Below are positions 1 through 8,450 of a stretch of 64,000 nucleotides of DNA, one piece after another. The translations under genes were made by a program, and so were the position numbers. The stretch's first letter is position 1. Each line of letters opens with the position of its first letter. Source of the DNA: JAHDCJ01 sp039028895 (GTDB lineage Bacteria > Bacteroidota > Bacteroidia > Chitinophagales > Saprospiraceae); assembly GCA_039028895.1 (NCBI GenBank), contig JBCCHF010000022.1, positions 36,426-100,425 on the forward strand, given 5' to 3'. The notes below the pieces were generated by a model. It was given only the letters and a program-made list of their open reading frames with translations, ran no database searches and was not told the origin of the DNA.

Positions 1-39
1 AATCTTCCTGATTTCCAGCTAATTCAACCTGGCATGTGT

Positions 40-62
40 GGTATATCCATAACTTAAGGAAA
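40..62 (+). promoter_or_regulatory. Shared upstream box, copy 1
   Basis: A 23-bp stretch 38 bases before the ATG at 100 reads GGTATATCCATAACTTAAGG followed by AAA. It matches 4678-4700 at 19 of 23 positions, and that copy lies 34 bases before the ATG at 4734. Same strand and similar distance suggest a shared promoter or 5' leader element. No function is demonstrated. Confidence 0.4.
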
Positions 63-99
63 CCACTTTTTTCTTTATCAAAACATAAAAACCCCAGTA

Positions 100-1602
100 A
101 TGAAACAATTTCTATCCATCTTATGCGTCTTATCATTTACACTACCAACATCAGCCCAATCCATAAGCTGTAAAATCGGCAGTGTCCAGGAAATTGAAGA
201 CAACAGTTATTTCCTTGGTAATATCTTCCATGTTGATGAAGAGGGTATGGTCTACGGGAGTAGTTACCCCAAAAATAAACCCAAGAAAGATCTACGACTT
301 TATGTAGAGACCTTCAAAAAAAATAATATTTATGCAGGCAATATACCAGTAACGAGTCTTGATATTAATAATTCTAAATTAGTAGGATTACCACCAACCT
401 CGGAAAGTAAGCTTTATCGATTTTCACGTCTTTGGGGGCATTATCATGCCATTATTGGAAAAAAAGAGAAAAAGGACTATAACTTTTATTCGGTAAAGTT
501 GAATGAAGACATGGAAGTTGAGTCCAAGGTGAAAATCAATTCGGGCAAACCTTCAATCCTGACTTATGTCAAACCCAGTCTCCTCTCAAGAACATCCCCG
601 GATATGTCTATTTTAGTAACGGCCTCAAGGGTTTATCATAATAAAAAAGGTCCTTGGGGTTATAAGGTCCAAAAATGGGAAAACAGCTATGATAATTTAG
701 CCGGGGAATATCCATTGGAAATAAATAAGGAGTTTCATATTAGATCCTTGATAGTTAATAATGCAGGAGAGTTATTTGTCAACTTAGTAATTTATGAAGA
801 GGATGAAGACCCTTACTTTTCACTTGCCAGATTGACACCGGAAGGTCCTGAATTTATCGACATTCAACTTGACAATAATGTGAAAGTATCCAGCCCTTTT
901 CTGACGATCCTTGAGAATACTGATGATATCATTCTTAGGGGGTTTTACCAGGAAAGAAAGAATCCTTCAAATTCAGGTCTTTATTGCGCCAGGATAGCCG
1001 GAAAAACAGGAGAAGTGATTTATGATGTCAGTTCACCTTTTGACACCAACAAATTGAACAAAAAGGAAATAGGACTTGATCCTACAAAGAAATTCGATTT
1101 TAACCGACTGAGATTTATGGGTAGGATTACAAAATTCGACCAATATGTAACCGGAGACGAATCACATTTGTACACTTTCGCATACTCCAAAAGTGCCTCA
1201 AAAGTTTCCGGGACGACCCTTCATCATTACAGACATATGATCACTTTCTGTACCGATCTTAATACCGGAGAAGTTATCGAAACTCACGCGATTCCCCTTG
1301 AAATAAATATGGGTACCGAGCATCGGGATGCCAGTTCTGTAATCGGGGTTTATCCAATTCCTGCCGGCGATAAAATGTTTGCCATTTACAATGACGATGC
1401 AAGAATGTCAGGAAAATCACTCAAACTCAAATGCGCCGAGTTTGAGAATGGCCGCTTCATAAGGTCTAAAGATCTTGCTTCTTTTAGAACCTATGGCGTA
1501 TTTTTCCTGCCGCGCCTTTTTCTTAAAGTTAGTGATACAGAGTATGTTATTGCCGGCAAAAAAGGTGATAAGATCAGACTGGGAAAGATTACGATCAAGT
1601 AA
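100..1602 (+). CDS. Secreted protein of unknown function, distant paralog of 5646-7109
   Basis: A 500-residue protein with a Sec signal peptide (MKQFLSILCVLSFTLPTSAQ, cleavage after about residue 20). There is no lipobox and no type IX C-terminal sorting domain. The mature part is beta-rich, with many alternating hydrophobic strands and aromatic/Gly turns as in beta-propeller or WD/Kelch-like secreted proteins, though no family motif is recognised. It ends KIRLGKITIK, similar to KHKVGKLTW at the end of the 487-residue protein at 5646. Internal stretches also align loosely (DDIILRGFYQ against QGIIYGLGRY), so the two look like diverged paralogs. The ATG at 100 follows an A-rich region and starts the signal peptide directly. 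Function unknown; probably periplasmic or secreted. Confidence 0.75.
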   Translation: MKQFLSILCVLSFTLPTSAQSISCKIGSVQEIEDNSYFLGNIFHVDEEGMVYGSSYPKNKPKKDLRLYVETFKKNNIYAGNIPVTSLDINNSKLVGLPPTSESKLYRFSRLWGHYHAIIGKKEKKDYNFYSVKLNEDMEVESKVKINSGKPSILTYVKPSLLSRTSPDMSILVTASRVYHNKKGPWGYKVQKWENSYDNLAGEYPLEINKEFHIRSLIVNNAGELFVNLVIYEEDEDPYFSLARLTPEGPEFIDIQLDNNVKVSSPFLTILENTDDIILRGFYQERKNPSNSGLYCARIAGKTGEVIYDVSSPFDTNKLNKKEIGLDPTKKFDFNRLRFMGRITKFDQYVTGDESHLYTFAYSKSASKVSGTTLHHYRHMITFCTDLNTGEVIETHAIPLEINMGTEHRDASSVIGVYPIPAGDKMFAIYNDDARMSGKSLKLKCAEFENGRFIRSKDLASFRTYGVFFLPRLFLKVSDTEYVIAGKKGDKIRLGKITIK

Positions 1603-1976
1603 GACTCGGTAGGGTTACAGTTCAGTAAATCATTGAAGACTCTTTTTTACAAGATTCCTAAACTGCTCCATGAGTTAAGCCAGGAGACTTACCTGGTTTT
1701 ATATTATGTGTCCTTAACCTAAAAATCTGACCACTTAATAACCAAAAAATCCTACACCCCCCAATCCAACCAAATCCATTAAATCCTGCCAAATCCAATC
1801 AATCCTTCTTAATCCTGGTCAATCCTAACCCCCCCCCACCACCCACACAATCCCCAAATTTAGGGGTGCCTATAGACCTGAAAAACCAGTAAATTACCAA
1901 ACATCAATACCTCCTAAGTCAGTTTTAATTTGCAACTGATTCCAAGTTTTATTTTTTACCATAAAATCGAGTAACA
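1603..1976 (+). repeat. Gene-free C-rich repeat region, copy A
   Basis: A 374-base stretch without a gene. It contains many AATCC/AATCCN words (about 1748-1830), a run of nine C, then ACCCACACAATCCCCAAA, a small CCCC...GGGG hairpin (about 1852-1866) and CCAGTAAATTACC (1887-1899). The hairpin and the CCAGTAAATTAC word recur in the same order and strand at 4548-4616. The ACACAATCCCCAAA part recurs at 7162-7176. All three copies lie 3' of a secreted-protein gene. This looks like a dispersed non-coding repeat, perhaps with a weak terminator role. Confidence 0.5.
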
Positions 1977-2846
1977 ATGAAATTTTTATCGTTAAAGGCA
2001 GTAATGATAGCCCTTATTCCTATATGTTTGATGGTTGGTTCCTGCTCTGAAGACGGGACGACGATTAACGGCACAATGAAGTGCAAAATTGATGGGACCA
2101 CCTGGGAGGCTGTGTTGCCTTCAGCCTCGATTCTCAACGGCTTGATCAATGTTACAGGCATTTCTTCCAATGGAATGATACTTACTATTACAGTCTCAGG
2201 AACAACGACCGGGACCTATACCCTTGAGCCTACAGGTCTTAATGCTATTGCATTTGTTGAAAACAACAGCGGTACAACCCCTGCTTTTGTATCCAACCAA
2301 AACATAGCCAATACCAATTATGGAGAGGTCGTTATTACAAATATTGACACCGATGCAAAAACAATAAGCGGGACATTTTTTACAGAAGTCCACCGCTTAG
2401 TGGATGGGATGGAACGGATCATCACGGAAGGAGAGTTCAATGCGGTATCTTATGAGGATACAACTACTCCTACAAATAGTACCATGTCTGTAACAATAGA
2501 TGGCAACGCTTGGACTGCCAACTCAGCAAGTGGGTTTTTGAACTTTGGGAGCCTTAGTTTAACCGGGACAGATGCATCCGGGGCGGTTTCGGTAGGTTTG
2601 ATCATTCCTGATGATACGCCTCCGGGCATGTATACTCTCGGCGCTCCAAGTTTTTCCACTTATGGCGCTCAATATAATCCCGGTCCTAACACCTTTTTGG
2701 CCGGAGATTCAGGAACTTTAACTATCACCGAGCATAATACTACAACACAGGTGATTAAAGGGAATTTTGAGTTTGACGCTTCGGAATTTCCTACAGGCCC
2801 GCTAACAGCAACACTGACAAATGGATCCTTTGAGATTAGCTACTAA
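1977..2846 (+). CDS. Lipoprotein with two tandem DUF6252-like domains
   Basis: A 289-residue lipoprotein. The signal peptide ends in a lipobox, LMVGSC, with the lipidated Cys near residue 23. The mature part is a duplication: residues about 31-95 begin GTMKCKIDGTTWEA and carry GTYTLEP, and residues about 167-225 begin STMSVTIDGNAWTA and carry GMYTLGA. Each half ends in a 'KTISGTFFTEV'/'VIKGNFEFD' strand. This pattern resembles the DUF6252-type lipoprotein domain common in Bacteroidota (family assignment from memory). Likely surface or periplasmic face of the outer membrane; biochemical role unknown. Confidence 0.8.
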   Translation: MKFLSLKAVMIALIPICLMVGSCSEDGTTINGTMKCKIDGTTWEAVLPSASILNGLINVTGISSNGMILTITVSGTTTGTYTLEPTGLNAIAFVENNSGTTPAFVSNQNIANTNYGEVVITNIDTDAKTISGTFFTEVHRLVDGMERIITEGEFNAVSYEDTTTPTNSTMSVTIDGNAWTANSASGFLNFGSLSLTGTDASGAVSVGLIIPDDTPPGMYTLGAPSFSTYGAQYNPGPNTFLAGDSGTLTITEHNTTTQVIKGNFEFDASEFPTGPLTATLTNGSFEISY

Positions 2847-3043
2847 GGCGAATGAACTCAAAGTTTAATAATTAAAGTTGGAGTTTATATTCCTCATTTA
2901 AAACCTATCTTAAAGTAGCCTTTTAGATATATAGAGTATTAATTCAAGCCACAAAAAAAGATAGTGCATTGTTTTATATTTATTCAAATGTTGGCAAGGC
3001 CAGAGTCTTTTGGCAACGGAAGGTTAATTTCTTTATATAGGAA

Positions 3044-3526
3044 ATGAAGGATGTTCTTTTTCCATTAGTTGCTATATGTATAATATCCTCAGTATTGATT
3101 TGTGGTTGTAAACATAAACCAATAAATCTCATAGGAATTATTAAAAGTCAAATAACAATTAGTGAATTAGCAGAAATCAAAAGTTTAGGGCTGGAAAAAT
3201 ATGCATATAGTGATCCAGGACACGAAACTGTTTTAAATATAGACGAATATACACACCTAAAAGAACCAGGACGGCTAAAAATATTCCTTTGTAAAAAGAA
3301 AGTTGGATATGTAATCTTTATCCCAGACGATACAGAGAAATATTCTGAAAAACTGAATCAAAAATATAATTACGAATTTGATTATACGAATTCGTTGACC
3401 CAGGGTAATCTCAGGATAAACAAAGCATTAGAAAGGATTCCTGGGACAGCCCTCCTGGAAGTAGAGGTAAATTTTTCTGATATACGCCTAACAAAAAAAA
3501 GAGGACAGTTTTGCGCCTGCAAATAA
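3044..3526 (+). CDS. Small putative lipoprotein, unknown function
   Basis: 160 residues. The N-terminus MKDVLFPLVAICIISSVLIC is hydrophobic and ends in a lipobox-like LICGC with Cys at about residue 22, so lipidation is likely. The rest is hydrophilic and Lys/Asp-rich with no recognised motif. The C-terminus is very basic (TKKRGQFCACK). The coding sequence is more AT-rich than the neighbours, which could reflect recent acquisition. It lies just upstream of another lipoprotein whose start is damaged (3598-4365). Confidence 0.6.
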   Translation: MKDVLFPLVAICIISSVLICGCKHKPINLIGIIKSQITISELAEIKSLGLEKYAYSDPGHETVLNIDEYTHLKEPGRLKIFLCKKKVGYVIFIPDDTEKYSEKLNQKYNYEFDYTNSLTQGNLRINKALERIPGTALLEVEVNFSDIRLTKKRGQFCACK

Positions 3527-3597
3527 TAAAATACCTTACACGGTAAAACAGCAAATTCTTCATTTCAATGTTCTTCTATTAGCCATAGAGGATTTAG

Positions 3598-4365
3598 AGG
3601 TTTAATATCTACCCCCTTGCACTTATTATTGCATGGCTTTTAGGTTACACATCTTGTGATCAAAAGAATAATCATTTTATTGTTGATTATTTTCAAAGCA
3701 ATAAAATCTTAATCGAAGTCTATGATACCGAGGATACAAACCTGATTGAAGAGCAATTTGACCTCACCTTTTTATGTGCTAACAAGTGCTTTCTTATACA
3801 TCATTATGACCTCACTCGTGTGGGAAGATTTAACTTATACGTTGTTGATTGTAATTGGAAGGTTAATGCAGGCCAGGCCGTTTTTGAAACTTATATTGGA
3901 GAGCATAAAAGACAATTCAACATTCAGCCAGTTTCTTTTGACAGTTTCAAGGGGTATGAAGAATTACTAAGCGGTGATAAACCACTCATTCTCGGAAAAA
4001 CAGACCAACTGATTGTTCATAAGCCAACTTCGGATGAAGTGGCCAGATTTCTGGTTAATGGAAAGTTTGAAAATATTACCTTCGATGACCCCTACTTAAA
4101 TGTTGTGCATTCTTTGGAGTTTTTTAGCGACTCAACGTATAAAATTGTATACAATGATCGTGAGCACATAGGAAAACCCTGGGAAATATGTGCCGATCCG
4201 GTCTTTATTTATTTGAATGATAAAGATCAGATTCTAAGACTTAATAATGCAGTTATTGTAAATGAAAAAATTACCACTCCTGATACAGTTTTTATAGCAG
4301 GGCAATTGCAGGACCCAATATATTTTTCAGTAACTCAATTTGAGTATCACCTAAAAGATGACTGA
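3598..4365 (+). pseudogene. Lipoprotein gene without a recognisable start codon (5' decayed?)
   Basis: The frame is open from just after a TAG at 3595 to the stop at 4363. The first in-frame ATG/GTG/TTG is a GTG at 3820, which would remove the N-terminus. Translation of 3601-3660 gives a convincing lipoprotein signal (FNIYPLALIIAWLLGYTSCD) ending in a lipobox at the Cys codon 3655, so the natural protein began upstream of 3601. In frame, 3580, 3586 and 3595 are all TAG, and an ATG at 3568 leads straight into them. Either a start codon was lost or shifted by mutation, or a rare codon (for example ATC 3607) is used. The body is about 240 residues of unknown function. Confidence 0.55.
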
Positions 4366-4733
4366 AAGTACAATTCACCATTTGCCCAACCCCAAATCCT
4401 ACAAAATCCCTAAAACCCAGCTTAATCCTGGCCCACGCACCCCTAGGGGCAACGACAGATAGATAACAATACTATAATACACTTCAAAAAAGATCGCCAC
4501 TTAGCGCTCATTTCCTATTTCAACTCGCTTATTCCCAATGTCTACACACCCACAAAACCCCAAAATTTTGGGGTACCTAAAAGTTTGATTTTCAAATAGA
4601 AAACCAGTAAATTACACAACGGCTTTTCCCAATAATTTCTCCTTATTTATTAACAGCTAAGTAAGCCTTACAGGTATGGTGAATCCATAGCTTAGGGAAA
4701 AATTTGTATTGTCAGATACTAAATTAAATATCT
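4366..4733 (+). repeat. Gene-free C-rich repeat region, copy B
   Basis: A 368-base gap. It starts with ATCC-rich words (CCCCAAATCCTACAAAATCC), then CACCCACAAAACCCCAAAATTTTGGGG (4546-4572, hairpin CCCCAAAATTTTGGGG at 4557-4572). CCAGTAAATTACAC (4604-4617) follows, and then the upstream box at 4678-4700. The order repeats that at 1741-1899. No ORF worth calling. Confidence 0.5.
4678..4700 (+). promoter_or_regulatory. Shared upstream box, copy 2
   Basis: GGTGAATCCATAGCTTAGGG followed by AAA, 34 bases before the ATG at 4734. It differs from the box at 40-62 at four positions. The pair may be a promoter or untranslated-leader element common to the two secreted-protein genes. Confidence 0.4.
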
Positions 4734-5408
4734 ATGAAAAAATTTCGATTTACTGTCTTGGTGTTGCTGTGTGCATTTTTCTGGTGTTGCTCCGAAACAG
4801 AATTCCCGGGAGGAGGAAACTGTAGTGATGGCGTTCAAAATCAGGGAGAGACAGGAGTAGATTGCGGAGGCCCATGTACAGATTGTGGCCCTTCCGGGAG
4901 TGATGTGTTCTTTTATGGAAACCTTGACGGCCAGGTGATCTCAATTGAATATTCAAACAATAGTATTAGTACAAATAGCTGTGGACAGGGGGTAGATGAC
5001 TATGGAACCAATTTTGATGGCTACTGGCTGCCTGATCCGTTAAGCGATCCTGATACCTATGATGCTTTTGTTAGCATAGTAACAAGCCATGATTTTCTTG
5101 ATCCACCAAACCATATGGAGATATACGATCTGTTTCTACCTGGGGCTCATCCATTTGGTTCTTGTCCACAGGGTATTGATGGGGCAGAAATTGCCGTTAG
5201 AGACAACTCTGGAAATTACTGGTTTAGCAATTTAGGCGACCAATCTGGAAGTACTTTTGAGATCACCTTTCGGGACACATACGATCCGTTTGCAGCTACT
5301 GTAGTGGTTGAAGGCACCTTTAGTTGCAAGGTATACACTACGGTAGGAGGCGCTGCAAAAACGATTGATTCAGGCATGTTTAGGATGGTTTTGCCATTGT
5401 TTATTTAA
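4734..5408 (+). CDS. Lipoprotein with cysteine-rich N-terminal linker
   Basis: 224 residues. The signal MKKFRFTVLVLLCAFFWCC ends in a lipobox-like CAFFWCC. It is followed by a Cys-rich linker (NCSDGVQNQGETGVDCGGPC, then TDC). The C-SDGxQNxxETGxDCGGPC pattern is frequent directly behind lipoprotein or secreted signals in Bacteroidota and probably forms a small disulfide knot. The remainder (residues about 60-224) is a beta-rich domain with further Cys in GSCPQ and FSCKV, and no known family is recognised. Likely anchored in the outer membrane. Transcription may start at the box at 4678-4700. Confidence 0.75.
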   Translation: MKKFRFTVLVLLCAFFWCCSETEFPGGGNCSDGVQNQGETGVDCGGPCTDCGPSGSDVFFYGNLDGQVISIEYSNNSISTNSCGQGVDDYGTNFDGYWLPDPLSDPDTYDAFVSIVTSHDFLDPPNHMEIYDLFLPGAHPFGSCPQGIDGAEIAVRDNSGNYWFSNLGDQSGSTFEITFRDTYDPFAATVVVEGTFSCKVYTTVGGAAKTIDSGMFRMVLPLFI

Positions 5409-5645
5409 CTTATTGTACTAGATAGAAAACATCAAAACAATCTTTAGCAAAATCTATTTTTGAGCACAAAATAATTTTAGATGCTAACCAAAAAAACCGT
5501 ATTAGGTACGATTAATGTACCCGTCAATGAATTAGGTACCTCAAATTCGTTTGAAATATCAGGTACTTATTCCAGGCTTTGCTTGAGGGTACCGCGAAAC
5601 CGCTTTTCATTATCTTAGAAACAACCTTGTAAAAAATCATAAGCT

Positions 5646-7109
5646 ATGAAAAACTTCAATCTTAAAGTGCCAGCAATTGTCTTCACCATTATTTGCCTGA
5701 TGAGCTTAAAATCCAATCTGAAAGGCCAGGATTTTGAATTTGAATGGTCACAAGAATATGAGGCACAGGGTAGTTTTTTTCACGCCTATGAAAAATCTAT
5801 GTGGAACTTGGGCGATGAAGGGATTATATTTTATTGTTGGACTAAACAATGGTATGAATTTTATACGCCCGAGCTAAAAAGGAAAATAGGGAAAAAACTT
5901 GATTTTGCATTCGATGGTCAACATACACAATTCTTTTCTTTTGGCGGGAAATTTTTCATCTATTATACTTCAAAACATGGCGAAAAGAAAGGTCCGTATT
6001 ACATTAATTTATGTGAATTTGACTATACAAAAGGGGAATTAATCGGTGAACCAATAAAAATTACTGCGGGAGGATTGTCAAATATTTCAATTTCTCCTGA
6101 TGGTTCTCATATTGCCTTTTTTACTTACTCATCCCTTTTTAAACATAAGTACACATCATTTGCTTTGAAGGTCTTAGACAAAGAACTTAACCCGGTAATT
6201 GAGGAAAAAGTTGAAATTGATGGAAAACATGAAATTGTTAGAGGGTATGTAAATAATGACGGAGCCTTCGTAGGTATTACTAAGCCTGCTAATTATGCCA
6301 TTGATTCTCCTAAAAAATATGCTAATGTTGTTCCTCTGGTAATAAGTGCTAATCCTAATGGAAAAGGGCTGAATTATACTGGGATGGAAATTGAAGACAA
6401 ATTGACAATAGATATTGCAACAGAACAAGATGATCAGGGAATAATTTATGGGTTAGGGCGATATTCCGATAAAAATAAGGACAAACGAGGAGGCTTCTAC
6501 TTTTTTAAGGTAAGAGGCGAAAACGGAAAAATAAATGAATTGGTGTTTCAGCCTAATACGGTGGAATTTTGGGAAGGGCTTATCGAAGACTCAAAACTTG
6601 AGAAAATGGAACAGCGAAACAATTTAAGTTTCTGGGTCAAAAATTTTAAGCTTCACGTATTGGATGATGACAAGATCGTTTACATTGGAGAACGATATCG
6701 CACTATGGAAGGTCAGCAATCAGTTTTGAATTTAGCTGAAGACATTTTCATTTTTTGTTTTTCAAAATCCGGCAAATTGTTATGGAAGCAAAAAATTGAC
6801 AAAGAACATGGTGCCGTTCAAAACAACGAATTGTTTGCTACTTCATATTTCTCTTTTGTTGAAAATGATAAACTTTGGATGGCCTACAATCCTGACTTTA
6901 GGAAAGATTCTAAAAAACCTACTACAAACTTAATCCTTACATCGGTTGACTGTGAGGGAAATCTACAAACTGAAACTTTAAAAATTGGTTCTGGAAGCAG
7001 TTTTCCTCAAATCAATGTACAGTTTTTTGAAAAAAGCCAACCGGAGGAATTATTACTTCATTGTTTAACAAAAAGTAGTAAACATAAGGTTGGCAAACTA
7101 ACCTGGTAA
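5646..7109 (+). CDS. Secreted protein of unknown function, paralog of 100-1602
   Basis: 487 residues with a Sec signal (MKNFNLKVPAIVFTIICLMS..., cleavage near LKGQ at about residue 27). The mature domain is beta-rich, with propeller-like motifs such as SISPDGSHIAFF and LHVLDDDKIVYIGERY. It ends KHKVGKLTW, comparable to the end of the 500-residue protein at 100. No lipobox and no type IX sorting domain. A strong hairpin with a T run follows at 7186-7219. The 237 bases before it hold several GGTAC/GTACC words (about 5514-5593) but nothing I can name. Confidence 0.75.
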   Translation: MKNFNLKVPAIVFTIICLMSLKSNLKGQDFEFEWSQEYEAQGSFFHAYEKSMWNLGDEGIIFYCWTKQWYEFYTPELKRKIGKKLDFAFDGQHTQFFSFGGKFFIYYTSKHGEKKGPYYINLCEFDYTKGELIGEPIKITAGGLSNISISPDGSHIAFFTYSSLFKHKYTSFALKVLDKELNPVIEEKVEIDGKHEIVRGYVNNDGAFVGITKPANYAIDSPKKYANVVPLVISANPNGKGLNYTGMEIEDKLTIDIATEQDDQGIIYGLGRYSDKNKDKRGGFYFFKVRGENGKINELVFQPNTVEFWEGLIEDSKLEKMEQRNNLSFWVKNFKLHVLDDDKIVYIGERYRTMEGQQSVLNLAEDIFIFCFSKSGKLLWKQKIDKEHGAVQNNELFATSYFSFVENDKLWMAYNPDFRKDSKKPTTNLILTSVDCEGNLQTETLKIGSGSSFPQINVQFFEKSQPEELLLHCLTKSSKHKVGKLTW

Positions 7110-7185
7110 CCCACCAATACAACCCCCAAATCTATCCACAAAAAATCCAATTAATCCTATCCACACAATCCCCAAAAATAGGGAA

Positions 7186-7219
7186 GGGGCAACCGCTAAT
7201 TCAGCGATTGCCCCTTTTC
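7186..7219 (+). terminator. Rho-independent terminator after 5646-7109
   Basis: GGGGCAA (7186-7192) pairs with TTGCCCC (7208-7214). CGCT/AGCG extend the stem past one mismatch, the loop is AATTC, and TTTTC follows. It separates the secreted-protein region from the secretion locus that starts at 7277. Confidence 0.8.
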
Positions 7220-7276
7220 AATTCTACACCTACCTTAAGCTATTGAAACAGTTAACCATTAACCATTCGTTAGCCT

Positions 7277-7711
7277 ATGCAAAATCAACAAAATCAAATT
7301 CGAAACACGCCTTTGCGCACAAAACTTAAAGCCTTTACACTCACAGAGTTAATGGTAGTCCTGGTCATAATCGGCATCCTCATGCTAATCGCCCTACCCA
7401 ATGTTTTACCTCTAATAGCCAAAGCGCACAGCCTCGAAGCCCAAAAGCAATTGCAGTTCCTCGCCAGTTTGCAAGAGTCGCATTACCAGGTTAACCTGAA
7501 ATATGCTGCCGAACCAGGCGAAATCGGGTTCATTGCACCCAAAACCATACCCGAAGGCGGTGATGCCAAATACGACTACCAGGTCATCTCGGCAGGCCAA
7601 AACAACTTCCTGGCCAGGGCAACAGCGGTGGTAGACTTCGACAACGACGGTATCATCAATGTCTGGGAAATCGACCAGGATGGAAAACTAAGACAAGTCA
7701 CACCAGATTGA
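7277..7711 (+). CDS. gspG: Major pseudopilin-like protein (GspG/PilA type)
   Basis: 144 residues. Type III (prepilin) signal: a basic leader of about 18 residues (MQNQQNQIRNTPLRTKLKA) then FTLTELMVVLVIIGILMLIALP, with the conserved Glu at +5 of the mature protein and the hydrophobic alpha1 helix. Cleavage is expected before Phe by the peptidase encoded next door (7725). The globular part is short, and FDNDGIINVWEIDQDGKL resembles the calcium-binding C-terminal loop of GspG pseudopilins. First gene of the + strand secretion operon, 13 bases before the peptidase gene. It could instead be a type IV pilin; the gene set around it fits a T2SS-like system at least as well. Confidence 0.85.
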   Translation: MQNQQNQIRNTPLRTKLKAFTLTELMVVLVIIGILMLIALPNVLPLIAKAHSLEAQKQLQFLASLQESHYQVNLKYAAEPGEIGFIAPKTIPEGGDAKYDYQVISAGQNNFLARATAVVDFDNDGIINVWEIDQDGKLRQVTPD

Positions 7712-7724
7712 TCAATATTCAACA

Positions 7725-8231
7725 ATGCATGAAATCATGTCCATAGGCGTTCTAATCGCAGTCGCAACCCAGGATTTCAGACATCGCGCCATTTGGTGGG
7801 GCTGGATCCCATTGGCATTGCTGTGTTTTTTGCTTGTGGCATCATCGTCGGTCAGCCCGGGTACCGTTTTCCAGTACAGCCTGTTTAATTTAAGCTTTCT
7901 GCTTTTCCAATTTGCGATTCTCGTAGGTTGGTTTTCCCTAAAAGAAAAAAAACTGGTGAACATCACCGACCGCTATATCGGCCTTGGCGATTTGCTTTTT
8001 ATCATACCTGTCACCGTACTGTTTAGCCCGGCTTGGTTCATCCTGTTTTTCACCATCAGTAATCTGGTCGGCCTGATCATTTACGCCAGTTACATGAAAA
8101 TCAAAAAACAAAACAACAAGTCATTCCCCTTGGCAGGCTGGTGGGCCATCTGCCTCATCGCCACCCTGCTAACAGCCCCTTTATCAGGAATAGACCGATA
8201 CAACGACCTAACCATCTTAAACCTAATGTAA
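7725..8231 (+). CDS. Prepilin peptidase, A24 family, minimal form
   Basis: 168 residues, about six membrane segments. The two catalytic Asp of A24 aspartyl proteases are visible: D17 in ATQDFRHRAI and the GxGD motif in IGLGDLL (near residue 90). The N-terminal methylase domain with its zinc Cys motif found in full PilD/GspO is absent. It therefore resembles the short TadV/CpaA-like or archaeal-type peptidases. Expected to cleave the pseudopilins encoded at 7277, 14398 and 14736 at the inner membrane. Whether the mature pilins are N-methylated here is open. Confidence 0.85.
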   Translation: MHEIMSIGVLIAVATQDFRHRAIWWGWIPLALLCFLLVASSSVSPGTVFQYSLFNLSFLLFQFAILVGWFSLKEKKLVNITDRYIGLGDLLFIIPVTVLFSPAWFILFFTISNLVGLIIYASYMKIKKQNNKSFPLAGWWAICLIATLLTAPLSGIDRYNDLTILNLM

Positions 8232-8450
8232 AAACCAAAACAACCGCCGCAGGCAAAAAAAAGCCACAATCAAACAAGTAAGCCAAGCGACAACAATTGC
8301 CGCAGGCAAAAAAGTAAGGCGAAGCCAAAAAAAATGCCGAAGGCATAACAAGTAAGCGAAGCGACAAAAATGCCGAAGGCATAACAAGTAAGGCAAAGCC
8401 GACAACAATTGCCGCAGGCAAAAAAAAGCAAAGCCGACAAAAGAAAAACA
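8232..8450. repeat. Array of short palindromic (REP-like) repeats
   Basis: About 210 bases between the peptidase and gspE hold repeated tiny hairpins: TTGCCGCAGGCAA at 8297-8309 and 8409-8421, ATGCCGAAGGCAT at 8334-8346 and 8370-8382, GGCGAAGCC at 8318-8326, and GGCAAAGCC near 8392-8400. They are joined by ACAAGTAAG or A-rich linkers. The ATGCCGAAGGCAT units are 36 bases apart with nearly identical linkers. The array is non-coding. It separates two genes of one operon and ends 29 bases before the gspE ATG. Confidence 0.8.

Noticed and set aside
3746..3970. Open frame on + overlapping the damaged lipoprotein gene
   Set aside because: It is a different frame shadow of 3598-4365, with no signal or family features.
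5511..5595. Cluster of GGTAC/GTACC words upstream of the gene at 5646
   Set aside because: Irregular spacing and no symmetric arrangement; could be chance.
8409..8450. TTG start 42 bases upstream of gspE
   Set aside because: Lies inside the repeat array and gives a Lys-rich N-terminus unlike the family; the ATG at 8451 fits.
8232..8450. CRISPR array
   Set aside because: Repeats are too short (9-13 bases), not uniformly spaced, with no cas genes in the window.
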